Shown here: piece after piece, positions 42,055 to 53,034 of the stretch | Position numbering within the stretch: the stretch's first letter is position 1 | How the letters are laid out: each line of letters opens with the position of its first letter | Source of the DNA: Fulvia fulva | Lineage: Eukaryota > Ascomycota > Dothideomycetes > Mycosphaerellales > Mycosphaerellaceae | Assembly: GCF_020509005.1 (NCBI RefSeq) | Contig: NC_063019.1 | Span: 1,550,001 to 1,614,000 of the forward strand | Length of the DNA stretch: 64,000 bases | Direction of reading: 5' to 3' | Notes under the pieces: model-generated | What the model was told of the DNA's origin: nothing | The model's input: the letters and a program-made list of their open reading frames with translations, nothing else | Databases searched by the model: none | Translations under genes and position numbers: made by a program

Positions 42055-42673
42055 CTACGGCCAAAAGCCCTCGATAGCCCGCCGTGCCTCAGCAGAGTCG
42101 CAGTTGACGGGCACAACGACGGCCCTCATCCCCGTACCATCGACCGTGGACTCAAGGAGCTCTAGCTTTACAGTATTCGGTACTCCTGCCCACTTCTCGA
42201 AGGCAAAGTGTATGTATTCCCATAGCATCTCCGCATCCATCGCCATGTAGAGACGCTCGCGTGTCGCGAAGTGCTTCCAGCAGCGAACGTCTCGAAGCAG
42301 CTGCAGATGCTCTGCCGGTAGCGAGCGCATCCACTTCGCCAGTATGGCTGCGTCTACTGCCTGTTTTATGGTCAGTCGAGCGATCTTTGTGTGAGCTGTA
42401 GGATGGATCTACCGGAATGACGAAGAGCGTGGTGCTGTAGTACTGGGTCGCGAATTTGGCTCGGGACTTGCGGTCGATCCGGAGTGAGGAGGGAGGCTTG
42501 TGCTGGTTCGTGATCTCGATTTGGCCCGGCGCGGTGCAGAGTGCGTTGAGGGAGGATGCGCCGATGAGGGTGAAGTCGAAGATCATGTCTTGCAGTTCTT
42601 GTGGGAGGGCTTGGATGCGATTGTCGAGTGTGATTGTGGGGGTCGTCATGGCGGTGGTAGTTGTGGCTGACAT
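42055..42673 (-). CDS. LPQEL-family F-box-like protein, copy 1
   Basis: Two exons (42413-42673 and 42055-42360, 52-bp intron) give 188 residues. After a Thr-rich start comes LDNRIQALPQELQDMIFDFTL, an F-box-like helix-turn. Then IDRKSRAKFATQYYSTTLFVIP, a motif shared by all copies here. The second exon gives LPAEHLQLLRDVRCW and a C-terminal domain ending EARRAIEGFWP. Four members lie within 11 kb. Function unknown; an F-box-like adaptor role is an inference from the LPQEL motif alone. Confidence 0.7.
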
Positions 42674-42962
42674 AACATTGTTGTGTAGGGATGCTAAAGG
42701 AAGTCTAGAAGAGAAGTATGTGTGACAAAATAGAGGAGGCCAAGGCACATGACGTAAGCTTTGAAGTGAATAACTTTCACACATGTAGTTTGAACGTTGC
42801 TAACTAGCGATATCTTGAGGCCTCTCAATGGACCTTATACTACTTTCTTTGCCACTTTCAAACATGCCCAGGACCTTGGACGTAGTTCAGCAGTGCAAAC
42901 CCCTGACCTTCCTTGGATAGAGTCCGACGAATAGCGATGCGAATAGCATAAGTCCACTCGCT

Positions 42963-43536
42963 CTACTCCCGCTGCCAGAAATTCTCAATCAAGCTCCACG
43001 CCTCTGCCAACGACAGCGTAAAGGGCACAATGATGATCCTCTCTTCCTTGTCGTCGCCAACCTGCCGTGTAGCTTCCAAGCTCACAGCTGCGGCGCCAAC
43101 CTTGTTCTCGACTCTGCCAGGCCAGAAGCTCCGGAAAATCAGGACCCATCTGTCGTATATACCGTGGGCGTCGTTGCAAGGCGAGCTGCACGTGCAGCGG
43201 ACATCACGTAGAGCTCGTCCGTACTCGATTGGCAACGACTTGAGCCCACGCGGAAGATCTTGCGACCATCGTCTCATCTAATACAGTGTCAGTGATCAGG
43301 CTCACAAGTCCTGGCACTGCCCTGACTTACGCGGAAGATAGTTGTACTGTAGTAGTGAGCTGCGAACTTGGCGCGTGAAGCGCGGTCGATCTGCAATGAC
43401 AGTGGCACTCTGTAGTCGCGATCGACTTGTACCACACCTGATGATGGAACAGCTGCAATAGCTATTAAGGTGAAGTCGAAGATCATGTCTTGCAACTCTT
43501 GTGGTAGAGAGCTATGCGGTTGTCGAGGGCGACCAT
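42963..43536 (-). pseudogene. LPQEL-family F-box-like protein, copy 2 (frame break after start)
   Basis: From ATG 43536 the start MVALDNRIAL matches copy 1, but the conserved LPQELQDMIFDFTLIA follows in another frame, so one base is missing or gained around 43510-43515. Otherwise the copy is complete: IDRASRAKFAAHYYSTTIFR, a GTAAGT...TTAG intron at 43278-43330, and a second exon with LPIEYGRALRDVRC and LAEAWSLIENFWQRE. The summed exon length is not a multiple of three. Either a recent pseudogene, a base error, or a gene with a different start. Confidence 0.65.
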
Positions 43537-43728
43537 GGTTGTTCTGGTTGTCGCACGCATCTTGGGGAATTTTGGTGCAATGTGCAGGTCTCGTTGAAAT
43601 AAGCTGCAGAGCATTGATGCTTAAGTATATCCGAGTCGTGTAAGATGAGTGCAATAAAACATGTGCACGCATGTGGCGTGCACAGACCCCATGTGCGAGG
43701 AAGCAGCAGCCAAGCATCGGCTAGTCAC

Positions 43729-44166
43729 TTATGCGCTTTCAAGCCACTGTTCCTTAGTACATCCAGTACAGTCTCCAATCAAGACAACCTTCTCTAGAAC
43801 AAGACACTCCACCCAATCTACCATGATATCGGCTCGAATTCCTTCCAACAGCTTGTCATCTACGGTCTCAGCTCTATACAGCAGTCCTCCATGATACCCC
43901 TCATCAATACGTGTGATCTTCGTGTCGACATCTGCCATATCTCCTACGGCGTGTTTATGCGCTTCGAAAGAGCTGCCTCGATGCAGAGAGACACGATAAC
44001 TTCTTTCCACTGTTGGCTTCATGAAGCAGTAGCGCAGTGGTGCTTGGTATGGGCCCGTCAAGCTGGTGGGATAGTATCGGGCCTTTCGTAGGAGTACAGC
44101 GAGGGAGCCTGGATTCTGTAGGCTGACAGCACATATCAGGCACAGTAGGATGAGCAAGGCACTCAT
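43729..44166 (-). CDS. Possible small secreted protein
   Basis: From the Met at 44166 the protein starts MSALLILLCLICAVSLQNPG, a plausible signal peptide, and continues for 145 residues (SLAVLLRKARYYPTSL, LVEKVVLIGD-like end). Only a few cysteines and no known domain. Same strand and immediately upstream of LPQEL copy 2. It could be chance. Confidence 0.35.
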   Translation of the reverse strand: MSALLILLCLICAVSLQNPGSLAVLLRKARYYPTSLTGPYQAPLRYCFMKPTVERSYRVSLHRGSSFEAHKHAVGDMADVDTKITRIDEGYHGGLLYRAETVDDKLLEGIRADIMVDWVECLVLEKVVLIGDCTGCTKEQWLESA

Positions 44167-44238
44167 GAAGTCAACTATGTCTAACGAAGGATTTCGTGGC
44201 ATGCTGAAAGACACAAAGGTTATGCCACAAGTGGGCAT

Positions 44239-44855
44239 GCTAGGATAAAAAGTCGAGAGCCTGGATTCGTCAACTCTTGTTGTATGGAGACTGTCATGAC
44301 ATCTGTTCCTATTCGAAGTCGTCGAGAGGCGTAGGCACGTGTCAACGGCTGGCGGTGCATAACCTTCGTGACGCTAAGCGCCGCCAGCCCGAGCGGCACA
44401 GTCGATGCAGGCAATCCTGCGTTTGACCTCCGCAGTTGGCTTCCGATCCTCATTGGCATAGTCTTCTTACGTTGTTGTAGCTCTATTCGTATGTGTGAGG
44501 CATGTTCACAGCTGTCCTGACTGTGAGCTCGTCAGTACTTGGCATGACGCAAAGGACACCTTTCATCACAGCTGCACTGTGCCGCGTGCTTATGTGCTTC
44601 CGCGATCCCTTTTCATCCGCCAATCCACATTGTCCATCGTGCAAATAGTTGACAAGGGGTGACTGGTGCAAGGGGTGGCCGGTGAAAGAATGTCTTGTAA
44701 CGAAACGCCTATACAACTATTAGACCATGATTGTCGACCGACAAATCCCCATGCTACACCATGCTCTCCCATGCTCTATACTATGCCACCTTATGCTTCC
44801 CATGCTGATCGACACCGTCGCCATGGCTTCCGCAACTCCCTCACTGATGTGACAC
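44239..44855. other. Intergenic, about 0.6 kb
   Basis: Nothing recognised. Confidence 0.3.
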
Positions 44856-45443
44856 CTATGACGAGTCCGAGTACCAGCACGACACTGCAGTATCTCGCAC
44901 AAATGCCTTGAGCTCCACGGTGACGCAGCCATGCTGGTTGCGAGGCCTCTCGCTGTCGGTGAACGAAAGAGTCCACTTCTGGTCCTCACCAGTCGGGCAC
45001 GCCTTGCCGCCAACACCGTTGAAGGTGAGAACTCTCGTGTCAGGATCGACCGCGAATCCAGTTCTTGCCGCGCTCTTTGGTAGCTGCTCAAAGACTCCAG
45101 TAGTGTATCCAACAAGACCTCCGCCCATGTCCGACGCGTCAACCCAGAGGTCTTGTGGAGGGTTGTCGGTCTTGTACAGACTGATGCTGGTGTCCTCCTT
45201 GAGCCAGAAATTCGCAAAGTCTTGCCTCGCGCCTCTGTCGCAAGATGGACTTTGCTTGCCTCCAACGAAGATGCCCCCCATCGTTGCAGTGAGGCCCTTG
45301 TTGAAGATGCCTTCGCCTGTGGCTGCGATGCCGAATTTGTCGCCGACCTTGGGTGCTTTCCACACGACATCTATTGGATCCATTGGGGATGCTGCCACGA
45401 GCGTGGAAGCAAGGGCAGCGAGACCGAGCATGGAGGTGTGCAT
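44856..45443 (-). CDS. PhiA-like secreted cell-wall protein
   Basis: 195 residues with a signal peptide (MHTSMLGLAALASTLVAASP). The mature part follows the pattern of Aspergillus phiA: GIFNKGLTATMGGIFVGGKQ, a Cys, DFANFWLKEDTSISLYKT, NPPQDLWVDASDMGGGLVGYTTG, and FAVDPDTRVLTFNG before a conserved Cys region. phiA-type proteins are secreted and associated with the phialide/conidial wall in Aspergillus; several fungi have expanded sets. The C-terminal tail FVRDTAVSCWYSDSS looks less conserved, so the last exon or stop may differ from this reading. Confidence 0.75.
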   Translation of the reverse strand: MHTSMLGLAALASTLVAASPMDPIDVVWKAPKVGDKFGIAATGEGIFNKGLTATMGGIFVGGKQSPSCDRGARQDFANFWLKEDTSISLYKTDNPPQDLWVDASDMGGGLVGYTTGVFEQLPKSAARTGFAVDPDTRVLTFNGVGGKACPTGEDQKWTLSFTDSERPRNQHGCVTVELKAFVRDTAVSCWYSDSS

Positions 45444-46547
45444 CTTGGTTCAATGTACTTGACAGGTTTCAAGGACGGTGCCGAGTAAGTGGTATTGTCG
45501 ATGGTGGCTGCGTGATTCGGAGAGGTGAGTGTTTACGATGCTGCTTGGTCAAAAGGTTTATTCAACTTATACCTGCAGATGGTACCACGATGCTGGTTAC
45601 GATGCACTTCCAAGGATTCGTGTCCTGACGAGGCCTGCTCGAGGTTTGGGCACCACCTTACCAGCTTACCTGCCCCGTTCATGGTGTTACAAGCGGATTC
45701 CACACTAGTTCGGCAGCAAGAATAGCTGCCAGTGTGTGGCTATGTCGTAGCCCTGTCATCGTGCGAATGTGCAGCGATGGTCAAGCGACCGTGACGTATG
45801 TAACTTACAAGAGGTGGCGATCATCGTTGGAAGTCGTGTATCCCTTTACATAAGACCCTCGTTATAGCGGACGGGTGAGGCGGATCCATTCGGCGGTGAG
45901 TTTCAAAAAGGGATAAACGCCTTTTAGCCTGCACCTGATGAATTCGGGCGGGCGGACCATTACCGGACCGAACTCCGAGGACCGTGCTTTCCTCGTGACT
46001 TGCCCGCGATCGTCTTCTGAGTCCTGACATGTGACTCTCGCCAAGAGAAGCCATGTACAATCTCACGGCTGTCAATGTCTCAAGCGTTTCACAAGGAGGA
46101 TCAGGCACACCGATCTGTAGCAGCCTGTACAACTTGGGTCTCACAAACAAGGAGCGGAATCTCCGGATCTGTTCAGCAAAATGAGTCGCTCTGCTGAAAC
46201 TGCAGCACCGCGGTGGCACTGTGGAGGGTAGATTTCTGCCACAATCTCCTGAACAATGTGGCCGGTCCCGGTGGCCTGATGCAGCCTGCTGGCACGTCTG
46301 CCACTCCACCCCAGATCACTGACAATTGAGCGTCTTTGAGCAGATCGGAGTCGTGGCTGTCAGCTTACGCCTCGTCTGGTGCCCTTTGAGTCCACTGGTC
46401 ATCCCCCAGCACTTTACAAGTGAAAAGACGAGGCTCATGCTGTGTTCTGGATTCTCAGATATGGACTGCCGAACGATCATTTACCCTACCGCGACTGGCG
46501 TTTGTACTCGAAGGATTTTACGAAATATTGAGGCTCAAAGCTTGCTA
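45444..46547. other. Gene-poor stretch, about 1.1 kb
   Basis: A 162-codon minus frame at 45821-46309 has no signal peptide, domain or protein-like composition and I do not support it. Nothing else seen. Confidence 0.35.
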
Positions 46548-47272
46548 TCAGACATCACCTCCAACAGTGACCGGAGCCACATTCTTGACGTTCACTGGGA
46601 CTGCTCCATCCTCGACGACGGCGTCGACATTCCAAGCAAGAGTGTAAACGCCATCAGTTGAAGTGGGCTTTGCCCAAAACTTCTGCTCCAGATCGCCAGC
46701 GTCACTGACCCATGCAAGTTGGTTGCCGAAGAGGATGAAGCCGGAGGTTGTCAGAGAGTCGCTATCGTTTGTGGTGCTCATGAAACCTGCCGCTTGGTTC
46801 GCACCAGGAGAAGTATCTGCTCATAAGTTAGCTATCAAGCACAATACTGCAGCGCGGTGTGCTTACCGATGAACAACGTAGTGGCCGTCAGCGAATCGGT
46901 TTCGTTGCCAGACGCCGTGAGCGTGGTGGTTTCCTCTGGATCATCGACTAAGGTAAAGTTGTTAGCAACAGGCCAATTCAGCACAAAGGGTACTCACAGG
47001 TCACGTTCGTAGCGACCACCACATCAGAAAGTGGTTGCACACCGATCAATGCCACTTCTACGATACATCAGCACTGCACACATAACATTCGATCAAGGCT
47101 TACCATCGGCGTAGTAGACTGGAAGTCCTTGGATGCCTTCGCCATAGCAGTAGAGAGAGCCGAAGTATTGTGTGGTACCAACGTCCTGGCGTGCTGTCAA
47201 TGCTGCAGCACGGGCAGCGCCTGTCAAGAAGGCAAGGCCGACGACAGCGCACATGGAGGTGTGAAGATGCAT
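46548..47272 (-). CDS. Small secreted glycoprotein, four exons
   Basis: Exons 47104-47272, 46998-47057, 46867-46947 and 46548-46816, with introns of 46-50 bp and good GTAAGC/GTGAGT donors, keep one frame throughout. A signal peptide (MHLHTSMCAVVGLAFLTGAARA) is followed by TTQYFGSLYCYGEGIQGLPVYYADG, then VALIGVQPLSDVVVATNV, and a beta-rich rest with several N-glycosylation sites (NVT, NET, NDS). Small secreted proteins with a YGEGI.GLP.YYADG start are common in ascomycetes and unnamed. The signal peptide start MHLHTSM resembles that of the PhiA-like neighbour (MHTSM), which may be coincidence. Function unknown; a wall or apoplast protein is likely. Confidence 0.75.
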
Positions 47273-49025
47273 GGCGTAGAGCTTCTGCGTTGTGAGGGTG
47301 AGGTATCTTGAGTGCAAACACAGAGCTACAATCGGGGTGACTGACACATGTTATAGAGCCTGCTGACGCAATGTTTCGAGCATCCATATAGTGCAACCAT
47401 TCTCCAGCACCCGTATTGCATACTTTGCGCAGCACTTGTTGCTTCGCATCGGTAGCCGGTCCAGAAGTTGGCCGCCTAAGTTCATTTGCACTGACTCCTG
47501 CATCTGCAGTCACACTCACACGCCGCTTACGGGGCACCACCAATCCGGAAGCGTCAAGGTCTGACAGCAGCCGGCAGGGATGCCTCATCTTTGGTCATTG
47601 CATATATCGCCAAGCCCAGCTCTGCACGCATGGCTGCCACGTTCTGGCTAGTCGCAGTGCGCGCAGTGGTTGCAGGTGCCACTACGGACTGTCATACATC
47701 GGATGCGGCGTTCAATCCTTACCGTCAGCCCTAGGTCGAGCAATGTCAGGACCCACCGATATATTGGTATAAGCTCGCCAAGCGTTACACTGCGTGAGGA
47801 GCACCTGAAACGCGGGTTCCTCGCCAAGATTCGCGTCTTCGGAATGAACGCTCAAGCGAAATGCAGCGAGAATCACATGGGCAAGCGAACAGACGAAGTA
47901 CGATTGAGTGCAAGGCTTGTGCCCAACAATCACTGTTCCGGGTCGCGAGAACTGATCGCGAATCTTGCCAGCCGCGGGCAACGGCATATAGCTAGCACGG
48001 ACAATTTGGCTGACCCGAGACGCAGGCACCGAGCCACACCTCGTCCAGCTCATGCGGCTCCCCAGTTCCACCTCTGGCTGCACCAGCTTCCTCCACATGG
48101 CTGTCAACCTCACTTCATGTGTGGTGTGTAGTCCACCTCTACCGGACTGTAGGCTTACGATGGCAGTATGCTATAGCACCTTCAACGCCTCCATCATCGC
48201 CGTAAACGCCATTGTGTCTCGCATGAATTCCGCAATCAAGTAGCGATAATGGCATCCGCTATTGGTCGACACCATGGACGCCTCTCGCTTCAGCTCGCTT
48301 CCTGAATCCTCGGGACAGATGCACGATGCACCGATGATCGCCTTCTGTGGAGTCGCTGCTATTCTCTTTCCCGTGCTGGCAGAGGATTCGGCGAGCAGCT
48401 AATGCATCACTGTATCTACTGGCCGCTTCTTCCAGCTGAACATCCCGTTCTAAATGCATCCTCAGCCGTATGCTCAACCGAGGCAAACCGACAAATTCAA
48501 TGACTTCACCAGCACTAGAGGACGCACATCGGGTCCCGCAGCTACAAATTTAGGACCATTGCATCAGACTCTGACGATGCGAATACTGCGTTTCGATTCT
48601 CGAGACTTGGCGCTACGCTTGAGCTGCGGCTTCAACGTTCGAAACAGTGAAGTAAGCTTGGATCGGCACAAACTCACAACAACCACGGGTTCTTCCCTGG
48701 CCCGCAGCCCGGTCCCTGCGGGTCCTTCACACAATCCGTTTGTCTCAAAGTGGAAAGTAAGCAGCATGCTATTGCCATGCATCGCTGGCATCCGATAGTA
48801 TTCGCGCGGCCGCGGAGTGCCTCAATGTTAGCGACTCGTAGTGATCACGAGAATACCACCGAGCTGGAGAGGATTCATGCATCCGATGCCTGCTGCAAGG
48901 ATGCGTGGACGTCCACACTGAATACATATACCTCCTTCGCTCAAACAACACCGACGCAAATCAGGATCCATTCATTAGCTCTGACGGCCTTGTACCTTTG
49001 AGCTACTTCGAATCATCCCATCAAG
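47273..49025. other. Gene-poor stretch, about 1.75 kb
   Basis: No coding frame supported on either strand. It holds the laccase promoter in its right part. No repeat or RNA gene recognised. Confidence 0.4.
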
Positions 49026-51038
49026 ATGCGTTCCTGCTTCGCCTTGTGCGCTATTGCATCGTTGGCAAGCTTTTGTCATGCTATCGTGCCTTACAAAGTC
49101 CCTCGAGCACCGTACCCATACGGCGCCTCTCACTGGAACAAGCGACAAATCGTTACTGGGTACGTATCAGAATCGAGAAGGCAAGGCTTCATCATGTGGC
49201 CCGCGTTAGTGTTGAGTTGATGGCATCGCAATACAGCACGACATCGTAGCGCCTGGCTAACGTTTCATTTGTAGCGGTCCAGGCAATGGCACCAATCCAG
49301 GCAATGGCACCAATGGCACAAACTCTACATGCGCTGGCAACACTGCTAGCGACCGCTCAAGCTGGTGTAACTTTGACATCAACACTGACTGGTATCTGGA
49401 TGGTCCGGACACTGGCCGAACCGTCGAATACTGGTTCGAGCTTGTCAACACAACCCTGTCGCCAGACGGTGTCCCCAAAATTGCTCTCACTGTGAACGGC
49501 ACCATGCCAGGTCCAACCATCGAGGCCAACTGGGGCGATACAGTAGTCGTCCATGTGCACAATGGTCTGGAGAACAACGGCACTGGCATTCACTTCCACG
49601 GAATCAGGCAGAACTGGACGAATCCTGAAGATGGTGTTCCTTCCGTCACACAATGCCCCACTGCTCCAGGCGACACTGTCACGTACACGTGGAAGGCGAC
49701 ACAGTACGGCAGTTCTTGGTATCATTCCCACTTCGCCGTGCAGGCTTGGGATGGTCTCTTCGGTGGTATCTTGATTCATGGTCCAGCCTCTGCAAACTAC
49801 GACGAAGATCTGGGCAACATGTTCTTACAAGACTGGGATCACAACACGGCCAGCTCTATGTACTCCTACGCCGAGACTCGCGGACCTCCTCCCATGGCGA
49901 ACGGTTTGATCAATGGCACCAATGTCGGGGCCGACGGTGGTGGCGAGCGCTGGCAAACTTCTGTCGAGACGGGCAAGTCGTACCGTCTGCGACTCGTGAA
50001 CCCATCGATCGACACTTTCTTCGACTTTTCTATCGACAACCACACTCTACAGGTCATTGCGGCGGACTTCGTGCCCATCGTACCATACGAGACCAACCTC
50101 ATTGGCCTCGGACCCGGCCAGCGATACGATGTCATCTTCACTGCCAACCAGGAAGCCGTCGGCAGCGACTTCTGGCTCCGAGCAGTGCCAGATCAGTTCT
50201 GCAGTGCCGTCAACGGCCAGGAAGACGACATCAGAGGCATCATCCACTACGGAAGCAGCACAGCCACCCCAAGCACGGTCCCCTGGACCACAGATGATGC
50301 TTCGCTCGCTTGCCAGGATCCACCATTGGCAAGCCTTACCCCAGTCGTGCCCAAGAATGCTGGCGCGCAGCAGAATCAGGATACTAAGAACGTCACGATC
50401 GGTCTCGCGCCTGGTACCAACGTCTTTAAGTGGTACCTCAACAACGTTACTTTCTTCTCGGAGTGGGAGGACCCGACTGTGCTTCAAGTGGTCAACGGCG
50501 ACCACTCGTACGATACACAGCAAGGTATCATCGAGCTTCCGAATGCAGACGAGTGGATGTAAGTCAAGCTCCTTTCTTACCTGTGGTGCTGATGATCTAA
50601 CGTAATGCAGGTACCTCGTCATCCAGCAAGCCAACACCGCCCCACACCCGATCCATCTACACGGGCATGACTTTTACGTCCTGGCCTCAGGCTCCGGCTC
50701 ATACGATTCGAGCGTCGCACTCCAGACAACTAACCCACCTCGAAGAGACGTGGCTATGCTGCCATCGGCAGGTTACTTGGTCATAGCTTTCGATACTGAT
50801 AACCCTGGTGCATGGCTTGGTAAGTCATTCTCCGAATCCTCGTCACATGCTTAGCTAATCACTCATAGTGCATTGCCACATCGGCTGGCATACATCCGAA
50901 GGCTTCGCGCTGCAATTTGTCGAGCGGGTTGACGAGATTCCTGGACTCTTCGACGAAGATAAATTGAGGAGCAGTTGTGCGAGCTGGAATGCTTATGATG
51001 AGCGGGTTAACCTTGAGCAGCATGATTCGGGAGTGTAA
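49026..51038 (+). CDS. Ascomycete laccase (multicopper oxidase)
   Basis: Four exons: 49026-49159, 49275-50558, 50611-50819, 50869-51038. Signal peptide [19 protein letters not shown]; a KR site in HWNKRQIV suggests Kex2-type processing. A Gly-Asn-Gly-Thr-rich spacer leads into [10 protein letters not shown]. All four copper motifs are present: [26 protein letters not shown] and [12 protein letters not shown]. The protein ends in DSGV, the C-terminal plug of ascomycete laccases that closes the trinuclear site. Extracellular oxidation of phenols (melanin, lignin-like or defence phenolics) is the family role. Intact. Confidence 0.93.
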
Positions 51039-51241
51039 AAGGGTCAGGATAGAGTGGAAGGAAAGGCATCGTCTCGTAACATCGACAGAAGCATTTTGGT
51101 ATCGTTCGTAGCCGTGTTGTATCGCATTGCCAAGGGAGCATAGTGGTTCAAGAATTTCTTCGCTGGCATTGCCGCAACTTTGTAACGACGCGGTCGTGTG
51201 CGCCCGATCACTTCGAGGAGAGCTGGTCCTTGCCCTTTGGT

Positions 51242-51931
51242 CTATTCCCATCGAGTGTCGCAGACTGTCTGCGCCCCCAAGATTAGCCGATTTCCCAAGG
51301 TCTTGACGGCGACCAAGAGTCCAGACGATCCACCCAGCTTCTCACCTTCCAGTACAGCAATCCCAGCCGGGCGATCTGCATCCTCCACCATGATTCTTCT
51401 CAGGTGCCGATTCCCAGAAGTGAGCCACATCACCTCCAGCTGTCCATTGCGACGCTCACGCTGGATGTTGGTGTGCAGGATCTTTTGCAGTAGGGCCCTG
51501 GCGACAGTCTTGCTCTGGCCTGACATGTACATGTTGTGCTGCGTGAGAGACAAGAGCAGCAGGTAGAGCTGGCCTTCTGGCTGGCCATCGTACACCGACA
51601 AGCGCTTTGGTTGTGGAGCCTCGAGACGTACTTCTCTCAAGGAGGTGCGAGCTTCTGGTGAGAGGCTGTCGAGCCATTTGATGCAGAGAGCTTCACCGTC
51701 GTGGAGTTTGAAGAAGGTGAAGGTGGTGTTCGCGTAATACTCCTGGGCGATCTTGTTGCGAGTGGCGCTGTCGATCTGGAGCTGTACTGGTGGTTTGTAG
51801 TCTCGGTTGATCGTGATGTTGCCATTCTCTGATGTGTCGAGGGTGAGGGTGAAGTCGCGAATCATGTCGTAAAGTTCCTGGGGCAAGCCTTGTATGCGCC
51901 CTCGAAGCTCGTCCATGGGAGTTGCGGCCAT
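51242..51931 (-). CDS. LPQEL-family F-box-like protein, copy 3
   Basis: A single exon of 229 residues starting MAATPMDELRGRIQGLPQELYDMIRDFTL. The second family motif is IDSATRNKIAQEYYANTTFTFF. The C-terminal part is longer than in copy 1 and includes LLLLSLTQHNMYMSGQSKT. The frame is intact. It sits 200 bp from the laccase 3' end. Confidence 0.7.
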   Translation of the reverse strand: MAATPMDELRGRIQGLPQELYDMIRDFTLTLDTSENGNITINRDYKPPVQLQIDSATRNKIAQEYYANTTFTFFKLHDGEALCIKWLDSLSPEARTSLREVRLEAPQPKRLSVYDGQPEGQLYLLLLSLTQHNMYMSGQSKTVARALLQKILHTNIQRERRNGQLEVMWLTSGNRHLRRIMVEDADRPAGIAVLEGEKLGGSSGLLVAVKTLGNRLILGAQTVCDTRWE

Positions 51932-52169
51932 GATGTGCTCGCGTGGGTAAGATTACTTGGGAACATGTGAGGTGGTATGTGAGTGGCGTTTTGTAACTTC
52001 GCGAGTTAGTAGCCGGTGGAGTACAGAAGTTGGGTCTTCATGATCACATGCAACAGACACATTCATTAGCGTGAACGAAAAGCCGACAGTACTTACGTCA
52101 TTACCAGGCGAGGCACTATAAGACATCCTCTTCTCCAAACAAACCCCGTCCTCAAACATACGCACCACA

Positions 52170-52831
52170 ATGCAGCCTCGACGTCGAGCAAGCCCGCTCC
52201 CAGACCAAGTCTTCGAAGACACCAACATGCATCAACCAGAGCGCACAGCCGCAGGCGATGCAGCACAGCCACACAAAGACACCGACCTCCGCAACCGCAT
52301 CCTCAACTCCCACAAGAACTCTACGACGACATCCTCGACCGCACCCTCACTCCCCCAACTAAAGAAGTGCGAATTACCAAGACCACCAACCCCTTTCCTC
52401 ACCTCCTCCACATCGACCGCAACACGCGCAAGACCTTCGCCACCCGCTACTACAGCACAAGCTCCATCACATGCGACTCCTGGGTCACTGCCAAAGCCTG
52501 GCTGGAAGCAGTCGAGCCGGCGCACACTCACTTCATCACCAACGAGGTCGTGTACCAAGGCTGGTTTGTCCCCGACCCAAGTCCGATCTTCCACCTCGTC
52601 TTCGATGTCGAGTGGGGCCCTCGCATACACCTCAGAGTCGGAGCGCAGATGCCTACCCTGACATTCAACATGACGGAGAAACGCGTGGCGGTGTGTCGCA
52701 GACCAAGCTGGTTTGCGTCGAGACAAGCGATGGTTATGCCGGCCAGTTTGGGTGCTGGACCCATGGTCACCACTTCCGCTGCTGGCGCTACTGGGGCGGA
52801 GATTGAAATTGAGGTTGCGGGTATGGATTGA
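52170..52831 (+). pseudogene. LPQEL-family F-box-like protein, copy 4 (frame break before LPQEL)
   Basis: ATG 52170 opens a frame reading to DTDLRNRIL, but LPQELYDDILDRTLTP follows in another frame, so one base is missing around 52303-52308. The second frame then continues to TGA 52831 with LHIDRNTRKTFATRYYSTSS, the family's second motif. No ATG precedes LPQEL in its own frame. Opposite strand to the other copies. Pseudogene, or base error as in copy 2. Confidence 0.65.
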
Positions 52832-53034
52832 AAGATGCGGAGATATCACCTCTTATGTGTGCATGTGGAACGGTGAGTGCCGAGGTCACCCTACGATGCG
52901 TTCTTTCCGTCAGCTAATACTTCATAGAAGAGTGCAGTACTCCTACGTATCCTGAACCGTACTGGAACCTCAAAGTCGCTGCATACCACGTCCGGGTACC
53001 TCTCGTGCGCGAACAAGGGGCCATTGTACTCTTT

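Noticed and set aside
45821..46309. 162-codon minus-strand frame
   Set aside because: Composition rich in Arg, Cys and Ser without pattern; no neighbouring exon extends it.
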